DNA of 64,000 nucleotides from Lachnospiraceae bacterium. Its GTDB lineage: Bacteria > Bacillota > Clostridia > Lachnospirales > Lachnospiraceae. The stretch is from assembly GCA_910574965.1 (NCBI GenBank), contig CAJTDB010000014.1, positions 1-64,000 of the forward strand, given 5' to 3'. The notes under the pieces were generated by a model. That model was not told the DNA's origin, did no database searches, and saw only the letters and a program-made list of their open reading frames with translations. This document shows, in pieces, positions 43,247-52,172 of this stretch (its first letter is position 1; each line of letters begins with the position of its first letter). The translations under genes were made by a program, and so were the position numbers.

Positions 43247-44076
43247 AACTGGTCTGCCAGCTCCTCATTTTTTAAAATTCCGTCCGGAAGCGGTATCCCC
43301 CGCTTCTGAAGCTCATAGGCAAGCAGCGTTGCCTGCGGCACATCCAGACGCAGCTTTTTCAGCTCCTCCACATGGGAAAAGATCTCTGCCGGACTCCCCT
43401 GCATGACAACTTTACCATCATCCATAACAAAGATATGGTCCGCCTCCACTACTTCTTCCATATAATGGGTAATCAGGACAATCGTGATGCCCTCCTCCTG
43501 GTTCAGCTTCTGCGCGGTTCTTATAACACTGGCCCGTCCGCTGGGATCAAGCATAGCCGTCGGCTCGTCGAGTACGATGCACCGGGGATGCATTGCCATC
43601 ACTCCGGCGATGGCCACCCGCTGCTTCTGGCCGCCGGACAGCTTGTTCGGTGAGTGATGACGGTATTTGAGCATACCTACCGTACGCAGGCTTTCTTCCA
43701 CGCGTTCCCAGATCTCATCCGTAGGAACGCCTAAATTTTCCGGTCCGAAACCTACATCCTCTTCCACAACGGTTCCGATGATCTGATTGTCCGGGTTCTG
43801 GAAGACCATCCCCGCATCCTGCCGGATATTCCAGAGCTTTTCTTCGTCTTTTGTATCCATCCCGTCCACCCAGAGAGTTCCCTCTGTAGGCGTCAGGATG
43901 GCATTGATATGCTTTGCCAGCGTGGATTTACCGGAACCATTGTGGCCTAACACCGCGATAAACTTGCCCGGCCGGATATGCAGATTCACATGATCCACCG
44001 CGCGCCTCCTTGATTCTACTTTTCCCTCTTCGTCCAGGCGCTCATAATCGAACGTCAGTTCTTCTGCCCGTATCAT
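43222..44076 (-). CDS. ecfA1: ECF transporter ATPase EcfA1
   Basis: The 284-residue ATPase shows Walker [10 protein letters not shown], signature [13 protein letters not shown] and Walker [14 protein letters not shown]. The ATG at 44076 has GAGGTGGCAGAAG directly before it; the in-frame start at 44115 is less likely. It is the first gene of the ecfA1-ecfA2-ecfT-truA operon. Confidence 0.96.
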   Translation of the reverse strand: MIRAEELTFDYERLDEEGKVESRRRAVDHVNLHIRPGKFIAVLGHNGSGKSTLAKHINAILTPTEGTLWVDGMDTKDEEKLWNIRQDAGMVFQNPDNQIIGTVVEEDVGFGPENLGVPTDEIWERVEESLRTVGMLKYRHHSPNKLSGGQKQRVAIAGVMAMHPRCIVLDEPTAMLDPSGRASVIRTAQKLNQEEGITIVLITHYMEEVVEADHIFVMDDGKVVMQGSPAEIFSHVEELKKLRLDVPQATLLAYELQKRGIPLPDGILKNEELADQLCQLKSKM

Positions 44077-44151
44077 CTTCTGCCACCTCTTCCTTCTGCC
44101 GCATACCGTCTCCAAAACTACGTAGAATCATACCATGCGTTCCATAAAATA

Positions 44152-44745
44152 TCAAGAAATTTCCCATTTAAAGTGTATCAGCTCTCTTCTTTCATATTCT
44201 ATACGTTCCTGCTCTGCAAATCCCAGCTTCACAGCCGTCCGAACAGACGCCTGATTGCGCACATCGGTCAGTATATGAAGTTCTGTAAGGTCCAGCATTT
44301 CCTTCGCATAGTCAACAACTGCCCGGCCGCATTCCACCCCATAACCCATTCTCTGCCGGTCAGGCGCCATCATATATCCAAGCTCCACCGCATTTTCCAG
44401 AAGGTTGGACACAAAAAGCCCCGCCCTTCCGACAATCCGGCCGCTTTTCTGCTCCAGCACCGTCCAAAGGCCAAAGTCACAGAAAGCATATGCGTGGCGG
44501 ATGTACGCCTCCGTAACTTCCAGTTCTTCTTCCAGCGTGGGCTTTGGCGGTTCCAGATAATTTCCCATCCCTGGCAGGCGGCAGATGTCATAGAGTACCG
44601 GCACATCCTGCATTACAGTCTCTCTTATCAGAAGCCGTTTCGTCCGCGCGATCTCCACCGGCAGCCCCGCTTTTCTCTGCCTGTCCCGCTCTGCAAAAGC
44701 CGGATCCAGTTCCAGATCCGGCTCTATATCAAATTTTCCATTCAC
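44152..44745 (-). CDS. GNAT-family N-acetyltransferase
   Basis: The 197-residue protein has the acetyltransferase (RimJ-like) pattern: TKRLLIRETVMQDVPVLYDI, LWTVLEQKSGRIVGRAGLFV, ELGYMMAPDRQRMGYGVECG (acetyl-CoA loop) and HILTDVRNQASVRTAVKLGF. The substrate is unknown. It lies between the ECF operon and the divergent cyclophilin gene. Confidence 0.9.
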   Translation of the reverse strand: MNGKFDIEPDLELDPAFAERDRQRKAGLPVEIARTKRLLIRETVMQDVPVLYDICRLPGMGNYLEPPKPTLEEELEVTEAYIRHAYAFCDFGLWTVLEQKSGRIVGRAGLFVSNLLENAVELGYMMAPDRQRMGYGVECGRAVVDYAKEMLDLTELHILTDVRNQASVRTAVKLGFAEQERIEYERRELIHFKWEIS

Positions 44746-44748
44746 TCT

Positions 44749-44776
44749 TTACGAATCCCTTTCTATCGGTTAGAAT
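44749..44776 (+). promoter_or_regulatory. Possible promoter of the cyclophilin gene
   Basis: TTTACG and TAGAAT are 17 bp apart on the plus strand, about 60 bp before the start codon. The match is moderate. Confidence 0.45.
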
Positions 44777-44832
44777 AAAAGTCTAGCAACCAGCCAACCG
44801 ATACCGGACTTAAAACAAAAAGGAGAATCTAT

Positions 44833-45354
44833 ATGGCACAAAATCCAGTCATCACCATTGAAATGGAAGACGGCGGCATCATCCGGGCCGAACTTTACCC
44901 GGACACTGCCCCCAATACAGTCCGCAATTTCTTAAGCCTCGTACAAAAGGGCTTTTATAACGGCCTCATTTTCCACAGGGTTATTGAAGACTTTATGATC
45001 CAGGGCGGATGCCCTGAAGGCAGCGGCATGGGCGGCCCCGGCTATTCTATCAAAGGAGAATTTACCGAGAACCGCTTTCAAAATGAACTGAAGCACACGG
45101 AGGGCGTTCTTTCCATGGCCAGATCCATGCATCCGGACAGCGCAGGGAGCCAGTTTTTTATCATTCATAAGACCTCTCCCCATCTGGACGGCAGCTATGC
45201 TGCTTTTGGAAAGGTCATCGAAGGCATGGATGTGGTCAACCGGATCGCAGAGACGGATACCGACTACAGCGACCGCCCCATCGTTCCGCAGGTTATCCGG
45301 TCCATGACCGCAGAGACTTTCGGCACCGAATACCCGGAGCCGGACAAATTATAA
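44833..45354 (+). CDS. Cyclophilin-type peptidyl-prolyl isomerase
   Basis: The 173-residue protein shows the cyclophilin motifs [57 protein letters not shown] and [19 protein letters not shown], including the catalytic arginine (FHRV). No signal peptide is present, so it acts in the cytoplasm. It is one of only a few plus-strand genes in the chromosomal part. AAAGGAG lies before the ATG. Confidence 0.96.
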   Translation: MAQNPVITIEMEDGGIIRAELYPDTAPNTVRNFLSLVQKGFYNGLIFHRVIEDFMIQGGCPEGSGMGGPGYSIKGEFTENRFQNELKHTEGVLSMARSMHPDSAGSQFFIIHKTSPHLDGSYAAFGKVIEGMDVVNRIAETDTDYSDRPIVPQVIRSMTAETFGTEYPEPDKL

Positions 45355-45369
45355 ACTGCCGTTTATATA

Positions 45370-45422
45370 AATCCGTGGGAAGGAGATCCCGGTTTCAGCC
45401 GGCGACGCCTTCCCGACGGATT
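45370..45422. terminator. Stem-loop between convergent cyclophilin and PH-domain genes
   Basis: AATCCGT-GGGAAGG pairs with CCTTCCC-ACGGATT with an inner CCGG pairing. It can serve both converging transcripts; the T-runs are weak. Confidence 0.6.
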
Positions 45423-45430
45423 ATCCGATT

Positions 45431-45799
45431 TTATTCTTCTTCCTCGTCTTCCGCAGCCATAACTTCACGGGAGGATACGCGCTTTTTCACCCGTTCCTTC
45501 TCTACCAATTCTGAAAGCAGCTCTTTCGCTTTTCTGGAATTTTTCACATTTTTAATCACAAGTTTTGGACTGGACTTATCTACCGTATCGCAGACGATCG
45601 TTCCCAGACCAAAGATACGCTGTAAAAACGAACGCTCCAGAGTCATGTCCAGGATCCGGTAAAGCCGGACTTCTTCCTCCTTTGTGGAAAATACCCCCGA
45701 CTGTATCAGGAATTTCTCCGATGTACATATGTATTTGGTAAAGGTCCACGGAAGCCCAAACAGGGTTAAGCGCTTTCTGTCATTCCATAAAATATCCAT
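45431..45799 (-). CDS. Bacterial PH-domain-like protein
   Basis: The 122-residue protein reads NDRKRLTLFGLPWTFTKYIC, then FSTKEEEVRLYRILDMTLER and FGLGTIVCDTVDKSSPKLVI, the strand order of bPH_2 (YdbS/YdbT-like) domains. There is no membrane segment. The C-terminus is highly acidic. The function is unknown. Confidence 0.7.
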   Translation of the reverse strand: MDILWNDRKRLTLFGLPWTFTKYICTSEKFLIQSGVFSTKEEEVRLYRILDMTLERSFLQRIFGLGTIVCDTVDKSSPKLVIKNVKNSRKAKELLSELVEKERVKKRVSSREVMAAEDEEEE

Positions 45800-45817
45800 T
45801 TTTTCCTCCTAATTATA

Positions 45818-45970
45818 GTCGCTGCGCGACAGCTCTAAAGTGTAAAGGCACTTCGGCACTCTTGCAATGAGAGAAACTTTCATTCGAAAAGGCACTCATG
45901 AAAGTTCCTCTCGTGCGCCTTCGTGCCTTTATCGTCGCTGCGCGGCAGCTCTAAAGTGTAAAGGCACTTC
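45818..45970. repeat. 37-bp direct repeats flanking an inverted repeat
   Basis: A 37-bp sequence starting GTCGCTGCGCGACAGCTCTA occurs at 45818-45854 and 45934-45970 with one difference. Between them GAGAGAAACTTTCAT (about 45870-45884) faces ATGAAAGTTCCTCTC (about 45898-45912), and TAAAGGCAC faces GTGCCTTTA. The right copy ends on the first base of the aminotransferase stop codon. It looks like a REP/MITE-type intergenic repeat. Confidence 0.7.
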
Positions 45971-47148
45971 TAATATTCTTTCATAATGTCTGCAAAGACC
46001 GGCAGAGCGTCCCGAATCATCTTTTCCGATACACAATAAGAAACTCTTACATATCCGGTACACCCAAAGCTGTCGCTTGGTACCACAAGCACATCGTGCT
46101 GTTTCGCCCGCTCGGAGAATGCCTTGGCATCTGGTTCCGGAGAACGGACGAACAGATAGAAGGCTCCCTGAGGCCGAACACACTCATATCCAAACTCTGT
46201 CAGCCCTCCATACAGCAAGTCCCGGTTCCGTTTGTAGGCCGATATATCACTGGGCACATCCGCACAGCGCGCCGCCACCCGCTGAAACAGCACCGGCGCA
46301 CAGACATAGCCCAGGGCACGCCCGGCCCCGGCTATGGCCGCCATAACCTCCTGGGCATTCTCCCCTTCATCCGGAACAATCACATACCCGATCCGTTCCC
46401 CCGGCATGGACAAAGCCTTGCTGTAGGAATAACACACCAGCGTATTTTTATAATAATTGGGAATAAAGGGTACCTTCAGTCCGTCATAAACGATCTCCCG
46501 ATAGGGTTCATCGGCCAAAAGATAAATGGACGTCCCATATTCCTTCTGCTTTCGCTCCAGGATCTCGGACAGTTTCATAATCGTCTCCTCCGAATAGACG
46601 ACACCGCTTGGATTATTGGGAGAATTGATAATGACACCTTTCGTCCTGGGCGTAAGCAGATTCTCGAATGCTTCCAAATGGATCTGAAAATGCTCCGTAT
46701 CCGCCGGAGTGACCAGAAGCTTTGCCCCTGCTGTCTCCACCCACACAGCATACTCCGGAAAAAACGGCGCAAAGACAATGAACTCATCCCCAGGCACAGT
46801 CAGCGCCTGGATACTGATGGCAAGAGACGCCGCCGCACCTGCGGTCATATAAAAATTATCTGCCCTGTAGCGGGTACCAAACTTTCGGTTCACCGAATCC
46901 GCCAGAGCCTCCCGCACTTTCGGATCTCCTGCCGCCGGTGAATAGCCGTGAAGCACTTCCGCCGGCTCCTCCAGAAGTTCCAGAATCACCTGCTTCACCA
47001 TTGCAGGCGCCGGAATGCTGGGATTTCCGATACTGAAGTCGTAGACCTTATCCGCCCCGACTATTTTTTTCCGCTCCAGGCCATAGGAAAACAGCTCCCG
47101 GATGACCGAGCTTTTGCTTCCGTATTCGAACATTTGTTTGTTTATCAT
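45970..47148 (-). CDS. PLP-dependent aminotransferase, class I/II
   Basis: The 392-residue protein has the fold type I landmarks: DFSIGNPSIPAPAMVKQV, INSPNNPSGVVYSEE (substrate/PLP asparagine), LLADEPYREIVYDG, the PLP lysine in YSYSKALSMPGERIGY, and the C-terminal arginine GYVRVSYC. Substrates cannot be named; aspartate or aromatic amino acids are usual for the group. It stands alone between the repeat and rplQ. Confidence 0.93.
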   Translation of the reverse strand: MINKQMFEYGSKSSVIRELFSYGLERKKIVGADKVYDFSIGNPSIPAPAMVKQVILELLEEPAEVLHGYSPAAGDPKVREALADSVNRKFGTRYRADNFYMTAGAAASLAISIQALTVPGDEFIVFAPFFPEYAVWVETAGAKLLVTPADTEHFQIHLEAFENLLTPRTKGVIINSPNNPSGVVYSEETIMKLSEILERKQKEYGTSIYLLADEPYREIVYDGLKVPFIPNYYKNTLVCYSYSKALSMPGERIGYVIVPDEGENAQEVMAAIAGAGRALGYVCAPVLFQRVAARCADVPSDISAYKRNRDLLYGGLTEFGYECVRPQGAFYLFVRSPEPDAKAFSERAKQHDVLVVPSDSFGCTGYVRVSYCVSEKMIRDALPVFADIMKEY

Positions 47149-47195
47149 TCTGCAGTACCTCTTTTTCTCATTATAGAAGATTTCCCATATCCCCG

Positions 47196-47240
47196 CAATA
47201 TAAAATATCCCCGCTGCAGGCTTCCTGCCCGTCCGCGGGG
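47196..47240 (-). terminator. Terminator of the ribosomal superoperon
   Basis: On the minus strand ATCCCCGC pairs with GCGGGGAT, 14 bp after the rplQ stop, and ATTTTAT follows. Confidence 0.8.
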
Positions 47241-47253
47241 ATCATTTATACGC

Positions 47254-47781
47254 TTATACCAGCTCCAGCACCACTTCCATCGCTGCATCGCCTTTTCTCT
47301 GGCCGATCTTTACGATTCTGGTGTAACCGCCGTTGCGGTTCGTGTATTTGGGTGCGATCTCATCGAAGATCTTTGCCACCATATCCACGTTCTGGGTTTT
47401 CTTCTTCTTGCCCTCTACCGGAGCTTTTACCGGATAGAGCACCTTCAGCATCTGCCTTCTGGCATGAAGTCTGGACGGAAGATCTTTTTTGATCTCCTTC
47501 TCCACTTCATCAAAAACGGTTACTTTCTTGCCGTCAACAACTTCTTTGACTCTCTTGCCGTCTTTGTCCTTGCGCGGAACTTTTGCGGTCACTTTCACCA
47601 TCTCAAAGTTGTCCTTTTCCTTGACGCCCAGAGCGATCAGATGCTCTGCCATTTTGCGTACTTCTTTTGCTTTTGCTTCGGTGGTAATGATTTTTCCGTT
47701 AAATAACAGAGCTGTTACCTGACTTCTCAAAAGCGCTTTTCTCTGGGAAGAGGTTCTGCTCAGTTTTCTATATCCTGCCAT
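47254..47781 (-). CDS. rplQ: 50S ribosomal protein L17, enlarged form
   Basis: The 175-residue protein starts MAGYRKLSRTSSQRKALLRS, the L17 N-terminus, and ends with GGYTRIVKIGQRKGDAAMEV. It is about 55-60 residues longer than the usual L17, because of a lysine-rich insertion (residues 70-130, including VPRKDKDGKRVKEVVDGKKV). I believe this is usual for Lachnospiraceae. It is the last gene of the alpha cluster. Confidence 0.96.
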   Translation of the reverse strand: MAGYRKLSRTSSQRKALLRSQVTALLFNGKIITTEAKAKEVRKMAEHLIALGVKEKDNFEMVKVTAKVPRKDKDGKRVKEVVDGKKVTVFDEVEKEIKKDLPSRLHARRQMLKVLYPVKAPVEGKKKKTQNVDMVAKIFDEIAPKYTNRNGGYTRIVKIGQRKGDAAMEVVLELV

Positions 47782-47919
47782 TTTATTTCCTCCATTCGTT
47801 GCGCCCCAAGTCATGCTTCTTCGGTCTTACTGACAGGGGGTCTGGCATTTCAACATTTAAGGTTCCTTCTTCGTCTGCCAGAGCAGAGTCCGAAGGAGCG
47901 GGCTTGCCTTCGGCTTCCC
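47782..47919. other. 138-bp gap between rpoA and rplQ
   Basis: This is a larger gap than elsewhere in the cluster. I see imperfect short inverted repeats but no gene or promoter. The rplQ ribosome site GGAGG is at its end. Confidence 0.4.
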
Positions 47920-48879
47920 TTATTCCTCGCTCTGGTTTAACTCCAGACCGAGCTCTTTGAGTTTTGCCAGGACTTCTTCCAGGGACTTGCGGCCCAGGTT
48001 GCGGACCTTCATCATATCCTCGGACGTCCGGTTGCAAAGCTCTTCTACGGTATTGATACCGGCTCTCTTCAGACAGTTGTATGAGCGCACGGAAAGCTCC
48101 AGCTCATCAATGTTCATTTCGAGAACCTTTTCCTTCTCATCACTTTCTGTCTCCACCATAATCTCCGCAGACTTGGCATTCTCAGACAGATCAATGAAAA
48201 GACTCAGATGCTCGCTTAAGACTTTGGCAGCCAGGCTGACTGCCTCATCAGGAGCCAGTGTCCCATTGGTGAATACGTCCAGTGTCAGCTTGTCATAGTC
48301 CGTAATCTGGCCCACACGGGTGTTCTCCACTGTCAGGTTTACACGCTCTACCGGAGTATAGATGGAATCCACTGCGATCACACCGATCGGCAGCTCATCA
48401 TTTTTGTTCTTGTCTGCGCTTACATATCCTCTGCCCTTGGTGATGGTCAGCTCCATATAGAGCTTGCTGTCCGCACCGCCGTTCAGATGCGCGATCACCA
48501 CATCCGGATTCAAGATCTCGATATCGGGATCACACTGGATCTCTGCTGCAGTGACGATGCCTTCGCCTTCAAAATCAATGTATGCCACCTTTGCTTCTTC
48601 GGAATCACTGGTGTTCTTGATCGCAAGGCTCTTGACATTCATGATGATCTCTGTTACATCTTCTTTTACACCCGGGATGGAGCTGAATTCGTGAAGTACA
48701 CCGTCAATCTTCACCTGACTTACTGCTGCGCCTGGTAAAGAAGAAAGCATGATTCTTCTCAGGGAATTGCCAAGGGTTGTTCCATAGCCTCTTTCCAATG
48801 GTTCCACTACGAATTTACCGTATTTTTTATCTTCCGAAATCTCTGCAATGTCAATCTTGGGTTTGTTAAATACTACCAC
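47920..48879 (-). CDS. rpoA: RNA polymerase alpha subunit
   Basis: The 319-residue subunit has the N-terminal dimerisation domain ([20 protein letters not shown] and [20 protein letters not shown]) and the C-terminal UP-element/activator domain ([40 protein letters not shown]). Confidence 0.98.
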   Translation of the reverse strand: MVVFNKPKIDIAEISEDKKYGKFVVEPLERGYGTTLGNSLRRIMLSSLPGAAVSQVKIDGVLHEFSSIPGVKEDVTEIIMNVKSLAIKNTSDSEEAKVAYIDFEGEGIVTAAEIQCDPDIEILNPDVVIAHLNGGADSKLYMELTITKGRGYVSADKNKNDELPIGVIAVDSIYTPVERVNLTVENTRVGQITDYDKLTLDVFTNGTLAPDEAVSLAAKVLSEHLSLFIDLSENAKSAEIMVETESDEKEKVLEMNIDELELSVRSYNCLKRAGINTVEELCNRTSEDMMKVRNLGRKSLEEVLAKLKELGLELNQSEE

Positions 48880-48928
48880 TAAAAAGCCCCTCCTGTTCTT
48901 TGCTGGGTGACAAAACTACCGGTTTTGA

Positions 48929-49522
48929 TTATTTAGAATACAGCTCGACGATGAGCATTACGTCTACCGGAACATCGATCATATCTTTGGTCGGAAGCTC
49001 TTTTACAAGGCCTTTCAGATTCTCCAGATCCGCATCCAGCCACTCCGGAACTAGTCTGCCGCCAGTCACCTCTGCGATCGCTTTATAGCGGTCAGAGCTC
49101 TTGCATTTCTCTTTGATCTCGATGGTGTCGCCGGCTTTTACAAGGTAAGACGGAATGTTCACCTGCTTGCCGTTGACCAGCACATGCTTATGGTCTACGA
49201 TCTGTCTTGCTTCCTGACGGGTCCTTGCAAAGCCGAGACGGAAGATTACGTTATCCAGTCTGGACTCCAGAAGAATCAGAAGGTTCTCGCCGGTCATACC
49301 CTTCATGCGGTCTGCCTTCTCATAATAGTTGCGGAACGGTTTCTCCAGTACGCCGTAGATGAATTTGGCTTTCTGCTTCTCTTTCAACTGCATACCGTAC
49401 TCAGATACTTTTTTATTGCCTCTCTGAGAATTTCTCTTTGATTTTTTATCAATTCCCAAGTATACCGGATCCAGGCCAAGGGACCGGCATCTTTTAAGGA
49501 CTGGTGTTCTGTTAATTGCCAT
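48929..49522 (-). CDS. rpsD: 30S ribosomal protein S4
   Basis: The 197-residue protein starts [20 protein letters not shown] and has the S4 RNA-binding block [20 protein letters not shown]. It lacks the N-terminal zinc cysteine cluster (C-minus form). S4 is often the autoregulator of the alpha operon. Confidence 0.97.
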   Translation of the reverse strand: MAINRTPVLKRCRSLGLDPVYLGIDKKSKRNSQRGNKKVSEYGMQLKEKQKAKFIYGVLEKPFRNYYEKADRMKGMTGENLLILLESRLDNVIFRLGFARTRQEARQIVDHKHVLVNGKQVNIPSYLVKAGDTIEIKEKCKSSDRYKAIAEVTGGRLVPEWLDADLENLKGLVKELPTKDMIDVPVDVMLIVELYSK

Positions 49523-49539
49523 CTTTCATACCCTCCTGA

Positions 49540-49932
49540 TCAGACTCTTCTACGTTTTGGTGGACGACAGCCGTTGTGCGGTACCGGAGTCACATCCGTA
49601 ATGCTGATGACTTCCAGACCACATGCCTGCAATGCACGGATTGCAGCTTCTCTTCCCGAACCAGGTCCTTTTACGAATACGTCAACGGTCTTTAAGCCAT
49701 GAATCAATGCTGCCTTTGTAGCAGTCTCTGCAGCGGTCTGTGCTGCATACGGAGTAGATTTCCTTGAACCTCTAAAACCAAGACCACCAGCACTTGCCCA
49801 GCTCAGTGCGTTGCCCTCTGCATCGGTAAGGGTAACGATTGTATTATTGAAAGATGACTGGATATGTGCCTGTCCGCGTTCAACGTTTTTCTTAACACGC
49901 TTTTTTGTCACTTTTTTCGCAACTCTAGCCAT
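49540..49932 (-). CDS. rpsK: 30S ribosomal protein S11
   Basis: The 130-residue protein has [40 protein letters not shown] and the C-terminal PPKRRRV, all typical of S11. Confidence 0.98.
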   Translation of the reverse strand: MARVAKKVTKKRVKKNVERGQAHIQSSFNNTIVTLTDAEGNALSWASAGGLGFRGSRKSTPYAAQTAAETATKAALIHGLKTVDVFVKGPGSGREAAIRALQACGLEVISITDVTPVPHNGCRPPKRRRV

Positions 49933-49971
49933 TTCTAAACTAACCTACTTTCTTCAATCTATGTGTGAACC

Positions 49972-50340
49972 TTATTTCTTCTTGTTTGCTACAGTCTTCT
50001 TCGGGCCCTTTCTGGTCCTTGCATTGGTCTTTGTCTTCTGACCGCGAACCGGAAGGCTCTTACGATGACGGACACCGCGATAGCATCCGATCTCCTGAAG
50101 TCTCTTAATATCCATAGCGATCTGTCTTCTCAGATCACCTTCTACTGTCTGTGTCTGATCGATGACGGAACTGATCTTACGAACCTCATCGTCTGTCAGA
50201 TCCCGAACACGGGTATCCGGATTTACACCCGCTTCTTTCAGAATCCGGTTAGAGCTTACTCTGCCGATCCCGTAAATATAGGTCAGGCCGATCTCCACAC
50301 GTTTCTCTCTTGGTAAATCTACACCAGCAATACGCGCCAT
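49972..50340 (-). CDS. rpsM: 30S ribosomal protein S13
   Basis: The 122-residue protein starts [20 protein letters not shown] and ends with the basic tail [18 protein letters not shown]. The ATG at 50340 is preceded by GGAGGAATAATCACA. An unusually long 312-bp gap precedes it. Confidence 0.98.
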   Translation of the reverse strand: MARIAGVDLPREKRVEIGLTYIYGIGRVSSNRILKEAGVNPDTRVRDLTDDEVRKISSVIDQTQTVEGDLRRQIAMDIKRLQEIGCYRGVRHRKSLPVRGQKTKTNARTRKGPKKTVANKKK

Positions 50341-50652
50341 TGTGATTATTCCTCCATTTTCTTTACAACCATATTTTCCTAAATGAGGCAGCGAATGACG
50401 GATTCCATCCATCTGCCCAAATGGGTATCCACCCATTCTTTCCGGTACTTACCGGCACGGCGCCGGTCATCCTTCCCGGTTTCAGGTAACATCTCTCTAA
50501 TGAATAATCGTCCACTTTCAGTCTTTTATATATATCAGTCGTCCCACACTTCCGTGTGTTTCCACTGCAGCCGCCATATGAAAAACTACAAGTGCTGACT
50601 AATCCGCAAAAAGCAGCCGAACATCTGTTCTCCAGACTTTCGACTCTTCCGG
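50341..50652 (-). ncRNA. Structured leader candidate of rpsM
   Basis: This 312-bp gap between rpmJ and rpsM has no gene. It holds hairpins at 50420-50437 (AATGGGT/ACCCATT), 50451-50467 (ACCGGC/GCCGGT), and 50545-50558 (CACAC/GTGTG with a GGAA loop on the minus strand). A second pairing, 50442-50446 with 50451-50455 (CCGGT/ACCGG), would exclude the second hairpin, as in switching leaders. A ribosomal-protein-binding leader, perhaps for S4, is plausible. Confidence 0.45.
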
Positions 50653-50766
50653 TCAGCCTTGTCTCTGTTTGTGTTTTGGATTTTCACAGATTACTCTGAT
50701 ACTACCTTTTCTCTTGATGATCTTGCACTTTTCGCAAATAGGTTTAACCGATGATCTAACCTTCAC
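50653..50766 (-). CDS. rpmJ: 50S ribosomal protein L36
   Basis: This 37-residue protein is too short for a usual length cut-off. It reads [20 protein letters not shown], then [17 protein letters not shown], with the zinc-ribbon residues C11, C14, C27 and H32. It starts with GTG at 50766, after AAAGGAGG. It is the first gene of a transcript with its own promoter. Confidence 0.96.
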   Translation of the reverse strand: MKVRSSVKPICEKCKIIKRKGSIRVICENPKHKQRQG

Positions 50767-50829
50767 TGTAAAGTCCTCCTTTCATCGTATCCTTTCCGGA
50801 GGCAGACGCCCCCAAAATCATGCCTACAC

Positions 50830-50858
50830 ATTATACCAGAGACATGCGGTAAATGCAA
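50830..50858 (-). promoter_or_regulatory. Promoter of rpmJ and the alpha cluster
   Basis: TTGCAT (50858-50853) and TATAAT (50835-50830) are 17 bp apart on the minus strand, in the 110-bp gap between infA and rpmJ. This gives the alpha genes a transcript independent of the S10/spc part. Confidence 0.8.
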
Positions 50859-50876
50859 GCAAAATTTGTAAAAATA

Positions 50877-51095
50877 TTACTTATCCCTCCAGATAATCCT
50901 CCCCTTGGACAGATCATACGGAGAAAGCTCAATCGTCACTTTATCCCCCGGTAAGATACGGATAAAATTCATCCGAAGCTTGCCGCTGATATGCGCAAGC
51001 ACTTTATGTCCGTTCTCCAGTTCCACCTGGAACATAGCATTCGGCAGTTTCTCAACTACGGTTCCCTCAATTTCAATTACATCTGCTTTCGACAT
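50877..51095 (-). CDS. infA: Translation initiation factor IF-1
   Basis: The 72-residue OB-fold protein reads [20 protein letters not shown], then [20 protein letters not shown] and ends [11 protein letters not shown], the standard IF-1 sequence. Confidence 0.98.
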   Translation of the reverse strand: MSKADVIEIEGTVVEKLPNAMFQVELENGHKVLAHISGKLRMNFIRILPGDKVTIELSPYDLSKGRIIWRDK

Positions 51096-51097
51096 GT

Positions 51098-51394
51098 TTA
51101 TCCTCCCGCCGCTTTCCGGCTTTCTGATTGAATTATTTGCTTGATCTGTTCATTCTGAAGCGCTGTTTTGCTCTCAAGAGCCCTTTTCACCGGTTTCGCA
51201 AACCGATGGATGATCTGAATATGCCTGACCTTTTTCTTCTTGGGCTTTTCCATCGTCCGTGTGATACCATCCACTAACCATACATATTCTGCATCCCTGC
51301 GGATTATGATATAAAGCCGGTCCTTGTCGTGTCCGGCAAGGGATCTTGCGAGCATCCCTTCCTCGATCCGTCCCAATTCCCGCACCTGTTCCAT
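51098..51394 (-). CDS. KOW-domain RNA-binding protein (L14e-like)
   Basis: The 98-residue protein has a KOW motif in [20 protein letters not shown], followed by [20 protein letters not shown] and a lysine-rich stretch ([14 protein letters not shown]). Such genes sit between map and infA in Clostridia; a ribosome-related role is likely, but none is proven. It overlaps nothing and follows map by 19 bp. Confidence 0.85.
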   Translation of the reverse strand: MEQVRELGRIEEGMLARSLAGHDKDRLYIIIRRDAEYVWLVDGITRTMEKPKKKKVRHIQIIHRFAKPVKRALESKTALQNEQIKQIIQSESRKAAGG

Positions 51395-51413
51395 GAGCTT
51401 CCTCCTGTATCTT

Positions 51414-52169
51414 TTAAATATGAAGCGTCAGGATCTCCGGCTCGCCATCGGTAATCAGGATCGTATTCTCATAATGTGCCGAAGGTTTGTGGTCCTTTGT
51501 AACCACAGTCCACTGATCTTTCAGCCAAACCACTTCCCAGGTTCCCAGGTTAATCATCGGCTCTACCGCCAGCGTCATACCAGGCAGCAGCTTCATGCCT
51601 TTTTTCTTCTGCCGGAAGTTCGGCACCTGCGGGTCTTCATGAAGGCTGGTCCCGATGCCATGGCCTACCAGTTCCTCCACGATTCCATAACCAAAACCTT
51701 CTATATAGTCCGCGACAGCATTGGAAATATCGTACAGGTGATTTCCCGGCTTTGCTTTCTTGATTCCTTCAAAAAAGCTCTGTTTTGTGGCATCCAGAAG
51801 CCTCTGCACCTCTTCGCTGACTTTCCCTACCGTATGCGTCCTGGCCGCATCCGAATGATATCCCTTGTAAATCAGGCCCGCATCCAGACTGACGATATCG
51901 CCCTCTTTCAGAATATGATCCCTTCTCGGAATGCCGTGTACCACTTCTTCGTTGACCGACACACAGATGGAAGCCGGAAACCCTCCGTAATTCAGGAAAT
52001 TGGGTTCGCAGCCCAGTTTTCGAATAAGCCTGTCTCCGTACTCGTTGATTTCCATGGTGGAAATGCCGGGCTTTATCATGCTGCCCATTTCATCATGAAC
52101 CATTTCCAGCCGCCGGCCCGCTTCACGCATCAATTCGATCTCTTTTGCAGATTTAATCGTTACTGCCAT
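51414..52169 (-). CDS. map: Methionine aminopeptidase, type I
   Basis: The 251-residue enzyme removes the initiator methionine. Metal ligands are visible in VSLDAGLIYKGYHSDAARTH (two aspartates), GHGIGTSLHEDPQVPNF (histidine), MTLAVEPMINLG and a late glutamate (ITDGEPEILT). It follows adk by 3 bp. Confidence 0.97.
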   Translation of the reverse strand: MAVTIKSAKEIELMREAGRRLEMVHDEMGSMIKPGISTMEINEYGDRLIRKLGCEPNFLNYGGFPASICVSVNEEVVHGIPRRDHILKEGDIVSLDAGLIYKGYHSDAARTHTVGKVSEEVQRLLDATKQSFFEGIKKAKPGNHLYDISNAVADYIEGFGYGIVEELVGHGIGTSLHEDPQVPNFRQKKKGMKLLPGMTLAVEPMINLGTWEVVWLKDQWTVVTKDHKPSAHYENTILITDGEPEILTLHI

Positions 52170-52172
52170 CTT

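Noticed and set aside
47783-48037. Minus-strand 84-codon frame across the rpoA-rplQ gap
   Set aside because: It overlaps the end of rpoA in another frame and looks like a shadow of low-complexity sequence.
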